From: Amoebophrya sp. A120
Taxonomy: Eukaryota > Sar > Dinophyceae > Syndiniales > Amoebophryaceae
Length of the DNA: 64,000 nt
Direction: 5' to 3'
Assembly: GCA_905178155.1 (NCBI GenBank)
Contig: CAJINV010000001.1
Location: forward strand, 1,228,606-1,292,605
Under the pieces are notes generated by a model, which was not told where the DNA came from, ran no database searches, and was given only the letters and a program-made list of their open reading frames with translations. This document shows positions 22,901 through 34,718 of this stretch, one piece after another (position 1 is the first letter of the stretch; each line of letters starts with the position of its first letter). Both the position numbers and the translations under genes were made by a program.

Positions 22901-23776
22901 GGTGCGCACCGCTGGGAGGAGCTTGACTTGCCGGTGTTGGTTTTGCGTTTGGGATATTGAACCACGTGCTTTTTGACGAGAAAGCCGTCGCGGACGCCAC
23001 GTAAAGAAGCCGCGGAAAGGGAGAAGTTGCGACAGGGTGCTGTGGTGTGCGGCGTGGAGTCATTTTCGTCCTGCATGGTGCTGTTGAATGGAGGAGGACG
23101 CGAGGGAAGAACTGACGCCGCTCCGCGAGTTCTACTCGCTTTCGTCTTGAAGCTTCTTGCGGCGCTGTGTGGACAAGAAACTACGTACAGCAAGGCTTGG
23201 AGAATTAAGAATGCTTTGAAATAACAAGTTATAGCTCTGCGAGATCTAGAAGTTCATCATTCTTTACATCTAATGACTCTACTGGAACTGCATGGAGGCG
23301 TTACTGTGCCATCATTTGGAGAACAGGATCTGAGATGCAACATTTATTCCGCGACTGGGCATCTCTCTTGTCGTTACGCGATCTTCTACTTGCTCCGCAC
23401 GAGAAGAGATGGGCCCTTGCTATGACACGACAAAAAGTCGCGGCTGAAGTGTCGCGACATTTTCTTATTGCTACCGTGCTAATGGTGTTCGTTTACGACC
23501 TTTTGGATCTCTAGACCGCGTTTCGTTTTGTGATTTCTTTTTTCGGCTGATTTGCTATTTTGGTTTTTCTGTGACTTGCCCGTTGCTCCTCTGCCGCTGC
23601 GCGGGGCCGTCCGCAATTCGGTGTGATCCAGAGTTCCAGCACCACCCTCGTAACCAAGGCGTTAGTTGTCCTTATCGTATCTTCTGCTTTGAACAAGAAC
23701 TCAAGTTTTTCCCTGTTGCCTTTCCCCGCCGCACTACTAGAAAGAAAACAATAAAAAACTTTTCCCTGCAAGAACT
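22901..23776. other. Intergenic
   Basis: No supported gene. It includes the probable 3' UTR of the SHP-motif gene and the cyclophilin upstream region, with a T-rich tract just before 23777. Confidence 0.55.
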
Positions 23777-24838
23777 ATGGCTTTCGTAAATCCCCGAGTG
23801 TGGCTCGACGTCAGTGGCGCGGGGCGAAACCTCGGGCGGCTGGAAATCGAGCTCTTTCACGACGTGCTTCCAATCACGAGCGAGAACTTTCGCGCCCTGT
23901 GCACGGGGGAGACGGGTCTGGGGTACTGGATGAAACCCCGGTGGTACAAGGGCACCCGGTTCCACCGCGTAATTCCCGGCTTCATGGCGCAGGGCGGTGA
24001 CTTCAATTACGGTAACGGCGAGATGGGGGAGAGCATCTACGGCAAAACGTTTCGGGACGAGAATTTTCTCTTCAAGCACTCGCGGCGGGGCTTGGTGTCC
24101 ATGTCCACCTCCCACCGCAAGCACACGAACAACTCGCAATTTTTCTTTTCTTTCAACCCGCTCCCCCACTTGGACGGCAAGCACGTGGTGTTTGGCCAAG
24201 TCGTGAACCTGGACGCGCAGTACGAAGCGCACCGGGCGCGCGCGGTGGACCGGTTCGGCACGCATCCGCTGCAGGTGGCAAACGTACTCGGGGCAGCGGC
24301 GGACAGCTACGCAGCGGCGAAGGTAAGAGCAAGGCTTCTAAGGGCAAAAGATAAAACTACATCGGAAGATGATCATTCTGGTGCTAATATTCTTCATCCG
24401 CGGGAAGGGGAGCAACAGCAAGGCGACGAGGGAAGAGGACTGATGCAAGGTGACGACGGTGATGGTACCTCCCCCGGTGGAGAAATACATACAGATGAAT
24501 CAGAAGCCAGAGAATCCACGACCTCTACAACAACTACATCGAGAAACAAAGATTATCCTACGCAGGAGTCCCGGCAGCGACCAAAGCACTTCAGCGGCAT
24601 TGACAGGCAAGGCAGCTATGTGCTGGACGCAATGGAGCGGATGGGCAGCGAGGGGGGCTTCGTGCGATATCCGGTCGAAGTGTGGAACTGCGGCGAATAC
24701 GACCGCGTTCGGGATCGCGAGCGTTTTGTCCGACAAGTACAAAGGCCAGCAAACATGGACTTCCGCATTGACTCCTACAGCCCGATACCTGCGGAAGTCT
24801 GGAAACGAGCACGGCAGGTCGTTTCGCCGATTCGATAA
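23777..24838 (+). CDS. Divergent cyclophilin-type peptidyl-prolyl isomerase with internal insertion
   Basis: Single exon, 353 residues. The fold signature is strong: FHRVIPGFMAQGGDF with the catalytic Arg (about residue 63), the Phe-Met-x-Gln pocket, NNSQFFFSF, and LDGKHVVFGQVV. Cyclophilin A has a Trp just before LDGKHVVFG, where cyclosporin binds; here it is His (NPLPHLDGK). The cyclophilin A segment SMANAG is SMSTSH here. After FGQVV the domain is broken by about 130 mostly low-complexity residues before its last strand returns (VLDAMERMGSEGG...VEVWNCGEY). The family isomerises prolyl bonds; activity is plausible because Arg, Phe, Met and Gln are kept, but cyclosporin sensitivity is doubtful. 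No signal peptide, so cytosolic or nuclear. Confidence 0.85.
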   Translation: MAFVNPRVWLDVSGAGRNLGRLEIELFHDVLPITSENFRALCTGETGLGYWMKPRWYKGTRFHRVIPGFMAQGGDFNYGNGEMGESIYGKTFRDENFLFKHSRRGLVSMSTSHRKHTNNSQFFFSFNPLPHLDGKHVVFGQVVNLDAQYEAHRARAVDRFGTHPLQVANVLGAAADSYAAAKVRARLLRAKDKTTSEDDHSGANILHPREGEQQQGDEGRGLMQGDDGDGTSPGGEIHTDESEARESTTSTTTTSRNKDYPTQESRQRPKHFSGIDRQGSYVLDAMERMGSEGGFVRYPVEVWNCGEYDRVRDRERFVRQVQRPANMDFRIDSYSPIPAEVWKRARQVVSPIR

Positions 24839-25514
24839 TAAAGCGATTTGATTCAGAATGTTGTTGCCCAGCACTAGATGGTTGTGTTGTTGTTTTTCTG
24901 GTTGAGAAGTAGAAGTTGTCAAAGCGAGCCCTTGAGCTGTGATGAGTTGCTGTCAAGTATTCATCATGGCAAGAAATACTTAAGCCAACGCCGCTAGGGG
25001 AGGCCGAGGGGAAGAGGAAGCTGAGATTTTTTTGCACGAAAGCGAAGCCCAAACATGCTGTTTATTCTGGAATGGGTAGAAATCATGAAAACCTGAACAT
25101 ACTCATCACGAGCGCGAACTTTTCTTCACCTTCCATTTTTGTCTCGGCAAAAGTAAATTTTGAATCCTCACCGAAATTCTCTCAACCTCTCTAGAAGTTT
25201 TTTTGAACAGAACTCATGTCTCCACTGGTTGCCGACAAGGATACTTCTAGACGGAGATACTAACCGGCACGAACTCTGTGAAGAAGTTTACAGCGAAATA
25301 ACAAAGCCGACGACTGGTGGCTTGTTGGTCGTCGAATACGACCTTCGGGTTCTTTGAAATTTTGTTTTCAAAAAGTCGTCTCCCAGTCCCAGTCAGGTCG
25401 GATCTGCACTTGAGGGCTAAAAATAACACGATTTCGTCCTCGTCGTCGTCGTTTCTAAGGAAAAAAAAACACGGGGAAAAAATAAAACCGCCTTTATCAT
25501 TTTCCAACGTCGTC
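24839..25514. other. Intergenic
   Basis: No supported gene. The frame of the transporter is open upstream to 25317 but contains no ATG before 25515. Confidence 0.55.
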
Positions 25515-28500
25515 ATGAAAAAGAGCAGCACTGCTTTCGTGGGTTTAGATGGAATCGTGAAACAGCAGCGCAGTATTAGCATTCCCGAGGAGCAGACAGC
25601 AGCTTCACCTCCGGATTTGCAGCTCCATCTCCCCGAACTCGGCGGCCCGCAGAGGAACAATGCCGCTTTCCTCCATAATTCGCGCAAGTGTGTCACGGAC
25701 GAGGAGCCGATCGAAGGGAGTAGTAACAGCTCCTCCAGTACGAGTACTAGAAGGACCAAGACCTACCTGCAGACCCCTTTGTTGCAGAAGAAGCAGCACC
25801 TGAGCGCGCCCGGCGACCTCTGGCGGTTGGGCAATTTGAACAACGCGGAGCGGCTGTTCCGGGTGGAGTCCAAACTTCTTTTTCGGTCCCCCACCTCGAG
25901 AAAACGGGCGAGCTACAGCTCCAGCTGCGGAGTTCAGCAGCCGCACAGCTACCCGCGGTCCGCTATCCTATGTGAAAACATCCCCACCCCAGAGTTGTCA
26001 TGCAGATTTGCAATGACAAGAAGAAGAACATTTGTGATGCGCATCCCGATGATAGGCATTTTCCTTTGTGTTTTGGAATTTGTAATGCTGTAAACGGGAT
26101 GCCTATCTCGATTTGTAATGCGGATGTCTTTGCTAACCTTACCTGAACTACACTACGGGCTGCAGCTTGTCATGCGTGGCGTCCAAAACTCCTGAATGTG
26201 TGTTGCAGAGATCCCAACTTAGCTATGGGGTGGAGACATTTTTGCACAGGATATCCGCAAACCAGATGAGCCGGTCCGACACGGGCTTCATGACGGCGCT
26301 GGTCGGCACCGCGGCGCTGTCCAGCTGCATCTACGGCTTGGTGCTGGCCGCAACCAACGCCTCAGTGAACTTTATCCACCTGGATTTCGAAACCTGCGGC
26401 ACGGCCCCGGACCCCGCGCCACCGCCAAACAGCACCTATTTGGGGGAGAGTCAGGCGCTGATGTCATCTTCAGCGGCTGTTGCTAGTAGACTCGGTCTGG
26501 CGGGAACAGGAAGGTCTTTGCTCGATATTGACCTGGCGGAACCGGAAAAAGAAGGGTTTTCAGCAGATAATTTATTTTCCGGCCAAGTAGATCCGGCAGC
26601 GAAGATAAAAACTAGTGCACTTCTTCTTTTCGCAACAGCACGACCATCAGAAGCGGAAAAATCACCAGCAGAAGAAAGTTCTTTCTGGTCTTCTTTTCAC
26701 CCGATCTCTCTCTTCGAGGCAGCAGTGAATCAAGTCTCCTCGCAGTTTGACGAGAGATCTTTTCCGGAGTCCGACCCGGAACAGGCGGAGGCGGACCGAG
26801 CGGCAAAAATAGAGCAAATCAAGAAGGCCGGAATAACAGTTGTGGCACCTGGCCAGGGGTCGGGCAAATCAGAAGAAACATCTTTAGCAGAAACTAGCGA
26901 AAAAGAAAAATCATCTTCTACCGCAGCAAAAGACGACGATGATCTACCGCTGGTTGAAACCCGGGCGGAGGAAGACGCGCCACCGAGCGTCCCCGGGTCC
27001 TCGCAAAACATTGCCTCGAAGCACCGCGCGTCCGCGCAGACACTGCATGCGTTGCTGGACAAAAGCGAAAATCTGCACTTCAACTGCCCCCGGCAGACCT
27101 TCATACAGCAGGTCTCCGTCGCCGCGGTCTTACTAGGTGCGGGAGCCGGCTCGTTATTGGGGGGTCCCTACGCGGACCGGGTGGGGATATTGAAAGGAAA
27201 GACTCCCCCTCCCGATATCAAAAAGGCACGCTTCCGAAAATTTGTGTTGCTGATTTGAGGTAACAAATGACATCTGTCTTGCGAGGAGACAAGGGCAGAA
27301 GTTTCGCCCCCATTATGGAAGCGATTTGTCATGCTGGTGGGCCTAAAGGCGAGCCATTTGCCATGCTGAACAACTAGACCGATACGCCCCCACCTACCCT
27401 GGGGATCTGGCCGCAATGCCTTTCGGCAATACAAAGCTGATTTGTGCGCACAAATCCAGCAACAGAAGTTTCCGCTTCGATATGGGGAGGGGGGATTTTT
27501 CCTTTCGATAGGGGAGGAGAGGATCCATGCTCAGACTCAATTGCCTGGCGGTGGTTGTCTTCCTCGCGTGCGCGTTCTCGCAAGGTAAAGTAAGATGAGG
27601 CAGCTTCGATAAAAAGTTGGGTGCTATGAATCATTCGGTTCTTGTAATGTATTGCATTCCCTTGCTTCTGTTCTGGTTGATGAAATTAAAATTTCCATAC
27701 GCATGTGCTCTGTTTAGCCTAGTGAAAAATTTCCGCGAAATGAATAAGGTTGGTATACTTTCATCGGAGCTCGATTTTTCGCGGGTTTGACGATTGGTGC
27801 AGTCAGCGTCGCAGTTCCGATGTACATTGCAGAAGTGTGTCCAGACGAACTTCGAGGAAAATTCGGAGTCGCGCACCAGCTGCTGATTACAATAGGTATG
27901 GTCGTATCAATCGTGGTTTCTTATTGGCACTGGATGTGCATGGATTTGCAAAAAATTTTACATCACTTCTTACAATTGATTCTTTCAGACCACCATACTT
28001 CGTGAAGATCTCTCTGTTATTTCGAAACACAAGGTATTATGGTCTCCGACGCGCTGGGTCTGGTGCAGTCCCAGGACATAGATTTCGCCATGCCGCTGAT
28101 TTCCCGCTCGCAAATCACCCACGTGGACAAGTACTGGTGGCGTGTGATGCTGGGCTTTGCCTGTTTACCCTCTTTAATGAGCATCATTCTCTGGGGCTTC
28201 CTGTTGCGAAAGTACGAGTCTCCGGTGTGGCTCGTTAGGTCGGGAAAGCGGGAAGAAGCGACCACCGTGATGAAGTCTCTGATGCCAAAGGCGAGTAAAA
28301 GTTCCGTCGACCAGGCCGTGGACACGATACAGGTCTTGCAGTCGAGCTCCGGGGAAACCAAGTCGTTCTGGTGGGCGTTGCAGGTACTATGCCGATGACA
28401 TTAGATATGCATCTATATTTGATGTTTTTCGTTTTGAAGACTGCAGAAAGCAACCGCGATTCGAAGTAGACGAATCTCGAACGGAAAGTAAAAACGGTTT

Positions 28501-29575
28501 TTTTTTTTTGCAGCACACTAACAAACTCAAATCCATCTCACACCCAGTCTCGCTACTACCGCGTCGGGGCTATAATAGGGTGCATTTTGTCCGCGTGCCA
28601 GCAGACGTCCGGAATCAATGTAATGATCACGCAGTCAACCACCGTCTTTCTTCAAGTCGCAAACTACCGCTACGCAACTTTGCTCACCACTCTAACCGGT
28701 AAAAAAATGAATGTGCCAGCAACTTGTATCTTTGACAAGAACTGCTCTATTTCTTTGTTATCGTGTCTATGTCCTGCTACTGTAGCTGTAGGCAGCTGCA
28801 GACGCAGAGGCGGCTTCTCGTAGTTGCACTCGACTCTTATTGGTCTTACGTCCTTTGCACGCGTGAAAATCCAACATTTCCAGGCGTCCTGAACGTCGTT
28901 GTTACCCTTGCGACCATACCGATGATAGAAAGGCTCGGGCGGAGAAACCTCCTGCTAATATCCGGTGTCGGTACTACTCTCAGCATGGGAACCTGTCTGC
29001 TCTCCGTCGTTTTCAAGTATTAATTGCATTTTTGATTTATGCTTGGTTAACAAGAATACGCCCGGAATTTAGTACTTCGAAGCTGATGTTTTTCCCCGTT
29101 TTGCATGGGTCGTTCCGAACAGAATAAAAGGCAAACGGTGAAACTGCGTACTAGATTTTTTGCACAGAAAATCATGAACCTCTGATATGACCATCACAGA
29201 TTTTCCGTCGGCATCGTTGTTCCGGTGATGATCATGTGCTTTATCATGTCCTTCGCGGTGGGTTGGGGTCCGGTCGTGTGGATTTACCTGTCCGACATTT
29301 ATCCGGCGGAGATCAAGGGCAGCTGCTTCGCCCACGCGATCATGGTCAACTGGTTTGCGTGCGCGGTAGTGGTGTTCGGCATCGGCAACTTTCTGTCCAA
29401 CAACGTCGTCACCTACTCGACCTTCACCATTCTCAACATCCTCGGGTTACTGTTCATCACACGGTACGTTGTGGAGACGAAGGGGAGCAGCGTGGAGGAT
29501 TCGCCAATCTACCAGGGCCGGGAAAGAGATCCGCCGGAAGTGCAGCAGCGCCCGCCGGTGTTGAATCAGGCTTGA
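25515..29575 (+). CDS. MFS sugar-porter family transporter
   Basis: Eight exons: 25515-25963, 26259-27187, 27516-27584, 27749-27895, 28034-28383, 28548-28698, 28884-29016, 29200-29575; 867 residues. The first two gaps are introners; the other five are canonical GT-AG introns. Sugar-porter marks: PYADRVGRRGSML after helix 2, VPMYIAEVCPDELRGKFG after helix 4, QQTSGINVMITQ in helix 7, ERLGRRNLLL before helix 9, WIYLSDIYPAEIKG after helix 10, and the C-terminal VVETKG. It should import or export a hexose-like substrate across a membrane by facilitated diffusion or proton symport. Unusual: about 155 cytosolic N-terminal residues before helix 1 and a roughly 240-residue loop between helices 1 and 2 (normally short). 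The start is the first ATG of the frame. Confidence 0.85.
25964..26253 (+). mobile_element. Introner, family B
   Basis: TIR TATCCTATGTGAAAACATCC at the left, GGAGACATTTTTGCACAGGATA-type end at the right. Perfect TSD TCCGC at 25959-25963 and 26254-26258. Excision joins PRSA-NQMSRSD in frame. Confidence 0.92.
27188..27510 (+). mobile_element. Introner, family C, inside the DRxGRR motif
   Basis: TIR core CCCCCTCCCGATATC / GATATGGGGAGGGGG. Perfect TSD GGGGA at 27183-27187 and 27511-27515. Excision restores ADRVG-RRGSML, the hallmark MFS loop. Confidence 0.94.
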
Positions 29576-31185
29576 GCATTTTTAGTTGGGAGCCTGGTTC
29601 TTGCAAGACGGGACCGCGTGAGTAAGGTAGAATTGCAAGAAAGTGAAATTTTAGAAACAATCAAAACCGAATCTCGAAATCTCAATATGGAAACAATCAA
29701 AACTAAGACTGATTATGAAGACAACTTTGAAATAAATCTAAATCTCCTGAGAGCTTTAGGAGTAAGTAAACAAACTAAGAACAGGTCACTTTTAATGTGA
29801 GTTTTTGAGACGAATTACTTCCCACTCGTTGCTGCGAAGATGCTCTTCATACTAGAAACATATTTCGATTTGTCGTGCCACACCCCTTGTTCAGCAGGAC
29901 AACAAGGCTATCTTTGCAAAGCACCACGCGGAGCTATCCACGACCTGTACACGACAATTACATCCGCACGAAGATCTTCCCACGTAAATTTTTTTTGCCT
30001 GCCTACGACCATTACTTTTCTTTTTCCTGCAAGTGCTCCCATGCTAGATTAGCTCTTGCACCTGCTGCGCTCCTCCTTTTCCGGTAAGTATTTTGTTTTC
30101 CTGCACCGATGATTTTTTTCTGTTGCTGTCGTGCTAGCTTACTGAACAGGCGGAAGGGGTAGTACTCTTTCACGAGTTTTTCTTCTTTTTTGCTGCTGTT
30201 GCGATCGGGCTTGAAACTCGGAGGTTTTTCAATTCGTGATTACTATGAACACAGTTACTCTACGTACCTCGTGAATTTGCATTTTTCTCGCTGAGCGATG
30301 TGTAGAGCCTGAAACTCTGTGAATCTTGCTAGTGGCAAGGCTTATGCATTGTTTCTCGATCGGCCTGGGCTTAGGACATTCAGCTGCTCGCGTACTTTCG
30401 CACCTGAAGCCGTTCTGTTTGGTCCTGAACTACTTATCACGTGGTCGTAGAACTACGATTATTTTCCGTTTGTAGATCAGGATCCCTTTTCGAGTGCGCT
30501 AGTCGAATTTCTGGGAACAGCCGCCGTTCGTCGTGAAGGTTTTTCTAGTTCGAACCCAGTGGTGATGTGTGCCGCTCAGTATGATCGTCGTCGCGGGTAT
30601 CAACAAATTTCCATGTGCAGGCAAATGTGTCAACCATGAAACGTGAACAACAAGATTTTTTCTGAAGCTCACTGTGGCTGTTTTGAAACCATGGGCGCAA
30701 AGATTTGTACGACCATAATGTTACTCACACACGTAATCAATTATGTTGTTGCAGAAATACAAAGCTCAAGCTGTTCGTCGAAAGAGAGTGTAGACGTCGT
30801 CGTCTCGTTGTGCGTGGGTTTTCGGATGTATGAGAGTTGTTGTCGGGTGGAAAAATACAAATACTGCCTACAGTACTAGACGTCGAAATCAACAGAGGGC
30901 AGCATGGAAGATGCGAGCAAGTCGTTTTGTCCTCTACCAAAACACCTTCGGATCTTTCACACCCAAGATTTCACCTGAAATTATTTTTTCCGTACTTGTC
31001 CCTCTAGTGAAGAAGTAACTTTTTTTTGGGTTATATATAATTTGCACGAGAGGCGACACTGACTTGCTCGTCTCGGGCGGAAGGAGTTTAGAGTATAGGA
31101 CCTCTAGAGTGCTGCAAGTGCTGCTTTGAGAAGTAGTAGAAAAGACCACTACAGCACACAAAAATCCCCTCGTTCGTGTCCTTTT
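29576..31185. other. Intergenic, 1.6 kb
   Basis: No supported gene. AT-rich stretches and short chance frames only. Confidence 0.6.
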
Positions 31186-33285
31186 ATGCGGCACCGTGCC
31201 AGAGAGGAAGAAGATCTAATGTCGTCCGGTTCCAAGAGCTCAGATTCCAGCGCCGGCGGCGGTGATCGCGCCAGCAAGTACTCACACGGCTACCAGGCGA
31301 CCAGCGCAGTGCAAAGGTATCTATCAAGTGATGGGACATAATGATGTCTTGATATGGCCCTCGTACGACCACCCGTGATTCTATTCATGTTTCAAATATA
31401 TACATGGCGAACTTGTTCATCTTTTTCTCAACATTCGGCATAAAAAACTCAATGCGAACTCATTGTCACAGAGCAACCTCGAGTCATCACGTGGACCACC
31501 GAAACAAGGGGAACGAGGAGCCGGACGCCAGTGTGTCGGAAGACGACCTCGGGGGCGGCAGCGGCATGAGTTTCACGAAGCAACAGAGCAACAGCGGGCA
31601 CGTGTCGGACGTTCCCACGCGGCCACCTAGTAGTTTATCAAATGCAAAAATGTGTGGGTCTGCAAACTTGTGATGCTGGTTGGCGAATCCTGAGGACGCC
31701 ACAAGTGACGGCTCAGCATGACAAGTTTCTGAGCTTCTAAGTGTTGCCTATTCTGCATGAAAAACTGCGTTTCTGCATCACGATGACGCCGTGAGGACGA
31801 CCACAGGGGGTCTGTCTCCAAGAAGAAGAAGATCACAGAAAAACGGAGCTCTTGGGTAACGTGCATGACAGATTTAAGAGTCATGACAGACAAGCATGAC
31901 AAACATGCACTCTTCCAGACCCAGACATTTCTGCATTTGATATAGTTCCTCGTCCGGCAACGTAAGTTCGGCCTCCAGCATATCCTGAGTAAAAACGTAC
32001 CCACACCAGAGTTGTAATGCAGATTTGCAAAGACAGGAAGACTTGTAATGCGCATCCCCATGAGAGCCATTTCCAATCGTGTTTTGGAATTTGTGATGCT
32101 GTGAACAGGATGAGCAGCTGGATTTGTGATGCGGCTGCACTTGCTAACCTGCACTACACTGCAGAGTGCAACTTGTCATGCGTGACTCACAAAACTCCTA
32201 GGTTTGTGTTGCAAAATCCTCATCCTAACTCTGGTGTGGGTACGTTTTTACTCAGGATACAGCAGCGAGACCGCGACCGAGGATTTGTACAAGAAAAGTA
32301 GAAACAACCACCTCCGCAGGGAACTCGAGGACGACCCCGGGCTGGAAACCGTGCGGTTCGCGCAAAAAATCTGCCTGCTGCTCATCTTCATCTTTGTCGT
32401 CATGTTTAAGGTCTCGCAGATGTTCGGCTTCGCAATGACAGGGTATAATAGCCTATTTGATTTTGATATTTTGCCTTTTTGTCATGCACTTTAAGAAGAG
32501 TAGTTTGAGTTTTTATTTCATCAATTCCTGACAGACAGAATGATGCGTAGTAGTAGTTCTAGCTGTAGATGAAGCTGCTACATTTTGACGTGTTTCGTTT
32601 GTTATGTGTTTGACCCATGTTGGAGGTCATCTGAATTTCCGGGAACACGCAGTTTATATCTCAGTGAAATAGCTCGTGTAGTTGTATTCTACTGCTAAAG
32701 TGCGGTAGCGGCGTTGCGTTTGTCATGTACATGCAGTTACGGTTTGATCATGAAGAAAAGGCAAGAACAGAAGTTCAGCATGACAAGCGTACTAATGGAC
32801 ACACAAGTTGAGCACAGCTACACAATCTTGAATTTGTTCCCAACGATACCGGCGCCTTCCCACCCTGGATCTCCACGGCGTTTATCGGGTTCATGGTCTG
32901 CTTATGGATTGCAAATGTGTCTGGGTCTGGAAGAGTGCGAGACTTGTCATGCAGTTTTTGCCTGACCCAGATCCTCTGGCATGCAAGCCCTAGCATCACA
33001 GATTTCGAGTAGGTATCCCACTGCCTAATCCGCATGAAACGTCCACTCTTTCGGTAACAAGAAGTGGGGCCTTTTCCTGGCGACGCATGACAGATTTTCT
33101 CATGATGTAGGATTCGCATCACAAACTCGTATCCTTCCAGACCCAGACATATTTGCAATGCATACTGCTTGCTGTCCTGGGTCTTCTTCCACATCGGGCG
33201 CGAAATCCTGTCGGGGGAGGTCGACCTCAGCGCGGCGGGCCCGCCACCGGGTTCCACGGAACTGTCACAGATGAAAGTCAAGTGA
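31186..33285 (+). CDS. Two-pass membrane protein, unknown family
   Basis: Exons 31186-31316, 31472-31635, 31948-31980, 32265-32410, 32818-32902, 33170-33285; 224 residues. The first gap is canonical (AG/GTATCT...CACAG). Gaps 2, 3 and 5 are introners. Gap 4 is modelled with donor AAG/GTCTCG and acceptor AGCACAG because this keeps the frame. A GG/GTATAA donor at 32443 would look as good but gives no open join, so this junction is the weak point. The N-terminal half is Ser-rich and hydrophilic; two hydrophobic segments follow (CLLLIFIFVVMF; ISTAFIGFMVCLLSWVFFHI). I recognise no family. ATG 31219 is an alternative start. The third exon is just 33 nt between two different introners. Confidence 0.6.
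31636..31942 (+). mobile_element. Introner, family A
   Basis: TIR TATCAAATGCAAAAATGTGT with GGGTCTG, matched at 31915-31942. Perfect TSD TAGTT at 31631-31635 and 31943-31947. It contains two GCATGACAAAC-type repeats in its interior. Excision keeps a Ser-rich stretch in frame. Confidence 0.9.
31981..32259 (+). mobile_element. Introner, family B
   Basis: TIR TATCCTGAGTAAAAACGTAC and GTACGTTTTTACTCAGGATA, perfect over 20 bp. Perfect TSD CAGCA at 31976-31980 and 32260-32264. Only a 33-nt exon separates it from the preceding family A element. Confidence 0.94.
32903..33164 (+). mobile_element. Introner, family A
   Basis: TIRs TATGGATTGCAAATGTGTCT and the counterpart ending TTTGCAATGCATA. Perfect TSD CTGCT at 32898-32902 and 33165-33169. 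Excision joins GFMVCL-LSWVFF inside a transmembrane segment. Confidence 0.93.
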
Positions 33286-34718
33286 AGAAGAGAATTCTGA
33301 GGGGATTTTGTATCGACTTCTAAAAGAGGCACTGGAAATTATAAACTTGATTTCTTGATACCGGAAAAATAGACTTGAAACATCAAATGCAAATTATTCG
33401 TCACACGACGTCGACCAAAGTCGTGACTGGGAATATAATTCTGGTCACGATTTCTTGTCACCCGTTTACTATGGTTTATGCAACTACGAGAACCGTTATT
33501 TATCATCACGTTTACACTTTTATAACATCGAAGATGCGTTAATCGTTTCCTAACAACAAAAATAAATGGTCTTGCGCAAGCAAGCGCACGACCACGACCC
33601 GTATCAATATGTAAAAATTGTTTCCAACTCCAACCAAAATAAGTACCACCCGCTCGTCCCCTGAAGTAGGTCTAGTGGAGATCGAGATTTGTTTTACTGT
33701 AAATGCAAAGAAGTAATGTCCTCCGACGTAATTTTTAGTACAGCTACAGCCGAGGCCGACTCTAACTATCAACTGCAACTACGTCTCCAATAGGGGGCAG
33801 CAAGTGCAGAAAGCTTGGAAGGGTTGGCAGACGACGTCCACAGGTCGAGGTTCTTGCAGGCGTGCGCGCGTACTTATATTCTTCGGGAGATACAGATATT
33901 CATCATGCACCGCCGCGCTAGTCGAAGACCAAGATGTCGGGACGAGAAAGAAGTGGGCCGAGACACTTCGTCGACAATGAAACTTTAATCTTCCACCTGT
34001 ACAACCAAAAAGCGCCACTTCGCTTGGAGACAGAAGCTTCAAATGTAGAATAAAAGACTCCAATTAAATGCACGAAAATGATGAAAGCGACCAGAATCGT
34101 CAGATTTGTACCTTTCCTTACCGTCATCCTCCTTGTCCAGTGGCAGAAGTAGGAACACCGCAGGCAGCCTACGGGGGATCTGCTTCTGCTTTTGCACCGC
34201 CTCGTGATCTACTTCCGCGTAGATCTACCGTTCGTGGGCAGAGTGGAGAGTTAGTCGCGCGCCATCATCCCACACTCTCTTTCGTTTTGCGGGAAGCGTA
34301 AGCAATTGCTTTGACGCACATCGTTGTAGGATCTTCGTACAAGGAGCATCATTACAGTGTGTGAAACCATAACAAAAACTCAATATTTACCGTGAGCGAA
34401 GACAACGAACCGCGTGAGTGATGCACATTAGAAGTGCAACGTCGTACCGAATTGCTGAGGGGTCGTGAAGAACAAGGCAGATTTAAGTACTTGCTACACT
34501 TATGCCTCTGATTCGTACTGAGAACTAAATGCTTAGTCTAAACTTCTGGATTACGCAGAAAATTTTGGCTGAAATCACACTAATAGCGCGGGAAATAACA
34601 AGGGTGTTTTTTTTTCTCGTTTCTTTCGTGGACAGCGTGAGACGACCGCTGTTGCACGGGCTTCGCTTGATCAGAAATAAGTTGATGGTACAGTAGTAGC
34701 GTAAAAAAACAAGACAAG
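33286..34718. other. Intergenic, 1.4 kb
   Basis: No supported gene on either strand; short frames only. Confidence 0.6.

Noticed and set aside
32443-32817. Donor GG/GTATAA for the fourth intron of the two-pass protein
   Set aside because: No acceptor in range gives an open frame with it; the donor at 32411 does.
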